Positions 6,343 through 7,570 of a stretch of 7,570 nucleotides of DNA are shown here, piece by piece. The DNA is taken from contig CANQGC010000135.1 in NCBI GenBank assembly GCA_947600345.1, positions 1 through 7,570 on the forward strand. The letters run 5' to 3'. The notes beneath the pieces are model-generated. The model made no database searches and was not told the origin of the DNA. It was given only the letters and a program-made list of their open reading frames with translations. Position numbers and translations under genes: made by a program. Numbering within the stretch: position 1 is the first letter of the stretch; each line of letters opens with the position of its first letter. The stretch is from an uncultured Clostridia bacterium. Lineage in GTDB: Bacteria; Bacillota; Clostridia; Christensenellales; Aristaeellaceae.

Positions 6343-6621
6343 CCTCAGGTTCCTTGGCAGAGATTCTTAAGGGACAGAGTCCCTTAAGCAGGTCTGGGCA
6401 GAGCCCAGAACGGGTCTGGGCGGAGCCCGGCGTCACCCCTGCGGCCCGCGGTATTCAAACCGTTGCCAGGCAATGCGAACCAAGGCCCCATCGTTACCAT
6501 ACCGCGGGCCGCACGAGGCGAGTTTTTGGATTGGGAAGCCGCAGGGCTCCCAATCCAAAAGAGCAAACGGACGCTTCGCTTTGCCCGCCCTAACGCTGCG
6601 GCAGAACCAAACCTCGGCATT
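6343..6621 (+). repeat. Hairpin-array repeat, copy A
   Basis: About 280 bases matched, inverted, at 7293-7570. In order on the plus strand: a 10-bp stem at the left edge (6335-6357, loop TCA), CTTAAGGGAC/GTCCCTTAAG (6366-6388, loop AGA), TCTGGGC/GCCCAGA (6393-6409), CTGGGC/GCCCGG (6416-6430), a 14-bp inverted repeat GCGGCCCGCGGTAT (6441-6454 with 6509-6522) enclosing a smaller stem TTGCC/GGCAA (6463-6473), and TTTTGGATTGGG/CCCAATCCAAAA (6534-6570). Reading frames that cross it do not keep frame between copies, so it is non-coding. It may be a non-autonomous mobile repeat or a structured RNA. Confidence 0.85.
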
Positions 6622-6653
6622 TGCCAGAACAGGTAGGTCTTCCTCGATAGCCT

Positions 6654-6692
6654 GAGCGTCCTCCGGATTCCCGGAGGGCGCTCCTTTGTTTG
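6654..6692 (+). terminator. Hairpin with T-rich tail after copy A
   Basis: A 13-bp stem GAGCGTCCTCCGG/CCGGAGGGCGCTC with an ATTC loop has one U-G wobble, then CTTTGTTTG. Read on the plus strand it fits an intrinsic terminator. It would end any transcript from copy A before the SH3 gene, isolating that gene. The wobble would be an A-C mismatch on the other strand. Confidence 0.65.
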
Positions 6693-6704
6693 CGCAAAAG
6701 TTTC

Positions 6705-6740
6705 AAAAGTAGAGTATGGATTCTAAAAGTAGATAGAATC
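6705..6740. repeat. AT-rich direct and inverted repeats upstream of the SH3 gene
   Basis: AAAAGTAGA appears at 6705-6713 and 6725-6733, exactly 20 bases apart. The second copy sits between the arms of an inverted repeat GATTCTA/TAGAATC (6719-6725, 6734-6740). The stretch 6700-6780 is the most AT-rich in the window. It lies 46 to 81 bases upstream of the SH3 gene's -35 box, so a regulator site is possible. Confidence 0.5.
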
Positions 6741-6785
6741 ATATTATATTTAGCTAGAAATCGGCAAATTCTAGGCATTCTCCCA

Positions 6786-6814
6786 TTGCTAGTTAGTCCC
6801 CCAAAAGCTACAAT
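6786..6814 (+). promoter_or_regulatory. Sigma-A-type promoter of the SH3 gene
   Basis: TTGCTA (6786-6791), a 17-base spacer and TACAAT (6809-6814, five of six). Predicted start near 6821 leaves a leader of about 79 bases. The leader contains AGCGCC/GGCGCT with an 8-base loop (6831-6850), about 35 bases before the ribosome binding site. Confidence 0.7.
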
Positions 6815-6899
6815 ATACCCGTACCAAGGAAGCGCCAATCAAGCGGCGCTCTCCTGAAATCCAGAATCCATACTTCCAATAATGAAAGGGGAATTTACC

Positions 6900-7205
6900 A
6901 TGAAGAACACTCTGAAAGTCATGATCGCGATCGTGCTGAGCCTGACTCTGATCCTGGGAACCGCCGCGCTGGCGTGCGACGAGGGCGGATACTTCTACGG
7001 AGCGGTAATCGCCACGGGCGGCGACAGCTACATTCGAGACGAACCGAACCTGAACGGAAGCATCCTCGGCAGCCTGGGCGAAGGCCGGACGGCGGTATTC
7101 TACGGCTACAGCTCGTTTGACAGCCGTGGGGTAGAGTGGTACCTGATCGACACGGGGAGCACGTTCGGCTGGGTGTCCTCCCGGTACACGACGCTGTACT
7201 ACTAA
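6900..7205 (+). CDS. Small exported protein with one bacterial SH3 domain
   Basis: 101 residues. Residues 1-25 are a signal peptide ending ALA before Cys26: AxA suits signal peptidase I, while Cys26 could also be a weak lipobox, so a lipoprotein is possible. Residues about 41-98 match the SH3_3 fold: GGDSYIRDEPNLNGSILGSL, then EWYLID (79-84) and GWVSSRY (90-96). Such domains bind peptidoglycan or proteins at the wall; no enzyme domain is attached. The start at 6900 is preferred over the ATG at 6882 because AAAGGGG lies 8 bases before it. It is alone between two inverted hairpin-array repeats. The specific role is unknown. Confidence 0.88.
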   Translation: MKNTLKVMIAIVLSLTLILGTAALACDEGGYFYGAVIATGGDSYIRDEPNLNGSILGSLGEGRTAVFYGYSSFDSRGVEWYLIDTGSTFGWVSSRYTTLYY

Positions 7206-7232
7206 TATGATTGCAAGAGGGGGAAAGGAAGC

Positions 7233-7262
7233 AGGGGCCCGGAGCGAAAGCTCCGGGCCTCT
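7233..7262 (+). terminator. GAAA-capped hairpin after the SH3 gene
   Basis: A 13-bp stem with one G-U pair (core GGCCCGGAGC/GCTCCGGGCC, 7236-7259) and a GAAA tetraloop starts 27 bases after the stop codon. The following TCTATGTG is a poor T-tract, so termination may be weak or need help. The wobble fits transcription on the plus strand, as expected for the SH3 mRNA. It separates the gene from copy B. Confidence 0.65.
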
Positions 7263-7292
7263 ATGTGTCGAGAAAGGTTTCGTGGTTTGGGG

Positions 7293-7570
7293 AATGCCGG
7301 AGGTTTGGTTCAGGCGTAGCGTTTGGGCATGGTAAAGCGAAGCGTCCGTTTGCTCTTTTGGAATGGGAAGCCCTGGGCTTCCCATTCCAAAACTCGCTTC
7401 GTGCGGCCCGCGGTATGGAAGCGATGGAACGTTGGTACGCATTGCCTGGCAATGATTAGAATACCGCGGGCCACAGGGGTGACGCCGGGCTCCGCCCGGA
7501 CCCGCTGGGCTCCGCCCAGACCTGCTTAAGGGACTCTGTCCCTTAAGAATTCCTGCCAAGGAACCTGAGG
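7293..7570 (-). repeat. Hairpin-array repeat, copy B (inverted, runs off window)
   Basis: Matches copy A along its length when read on the minus strand, with scattered substitutions. It keeps the same hairpins: a 17-bp stem with CTG loop (7356-7392), the long inverted repeat (7403-7416 with 7461-7474) enclosing CATTGCC/GGCAATG (7440-7454), CCGGGC/GCCCGG (7485-7499) and the CTTAAGGGAC stem near 7525-7548. The window ends inside the copy of the 10-bp stem at 6335-6357, so its outer limit is unseen. Confidence 0.88.

Noticed and set aside
6789..7559. 256-codon minus-strand frame through copy B and the SH3 gene
   Set aside because: It crosses the repeat and then runs antisense to the SH3 gene. 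Its first residues resemble a frame in copy A, but the match shifts frame between copies, as expected of non-coding repeat DNA.
6343..7570. Hairpin repeats as a CRISPR array or an insertion sequence
   Set aside because: There are no regularly spaced identical repeats with unique spacers, no cas genes and no transposase frame.

Overview
The window looks like part of a chromosome from a fairly GC-rich, Gram-positive-type gut clostridium (Bacillota). This rests on the gene order L7Ae-like protein, S12, S7, EF-G seen in Bacillus and Clostridia, strong AGGAGG-type ribosome binding sites, sigma-A-type promoters, and a secreted protein with bacterial Ig-like (Big2) domains and CxxC repeats. No genus can be named from the sequence alone.

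Left third (1-2004, minus strand): a str operon read right to left. It runs from a near-consensus promoter (1976-2004) through an L7Ae/YbxF-like K-turn protein, rpsL (S12), rpsG (S7) and the N-terminal 142 codons of fusA (EF-G), which leaves the window. The operon starts here from its own promoter next to a divergent gene, so rpoB/rpoC are not immediately upstream. S12 carries Arg at position 88, where most bacteria have Lys; that substitution causes streptomycin resistance in other species. The gaps between rpsL and rpsG and between rpsG and fusA hold hairpins.

Divergent intergenic region (1938-2352): a perfect 16-bp palindrome abuts the str promoter. On the plus strand, a TATAAT box with an extended -10 is preceded by a run of ten G inside the likely -35/-10 spacer, an arrangement typical of phase-variable promoters. 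The leader can form alternative hairpins.

Centre (2353-6015, plus strand): one 1220-residue secreted protein. It has a signal peptide, an acidic Glu/Pro-rich stretch, two tandem units of about 291 residues filled with CxxC, CxH and HxF/Y motifs (each unit itself three degenerate repeats), and six Big2 domains. No sortase motif, membrane anchor or SLH domain is visible.

Right part (6016-7570): hairpin-rich DNA surrounding one small gene. A 280-bp repeat of tandem short-loop hairpins occurs at 6343-6621 and again, inverted, at 7293-7570 (running off the window). Between the copies lies a small exported protein with one bacterial SH3 domain, with its own promoter and hairpins on both sides. Differences between the copies preserve base pairing and leave G-U wobbles in a consistent orientation, suggesting that the repeat acts as RNA transcribed toward the SH3 gene from both sides. 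This repeat and the CxxC/Big2 protein behind the poly-G promoter are the parts least explained by known systems.
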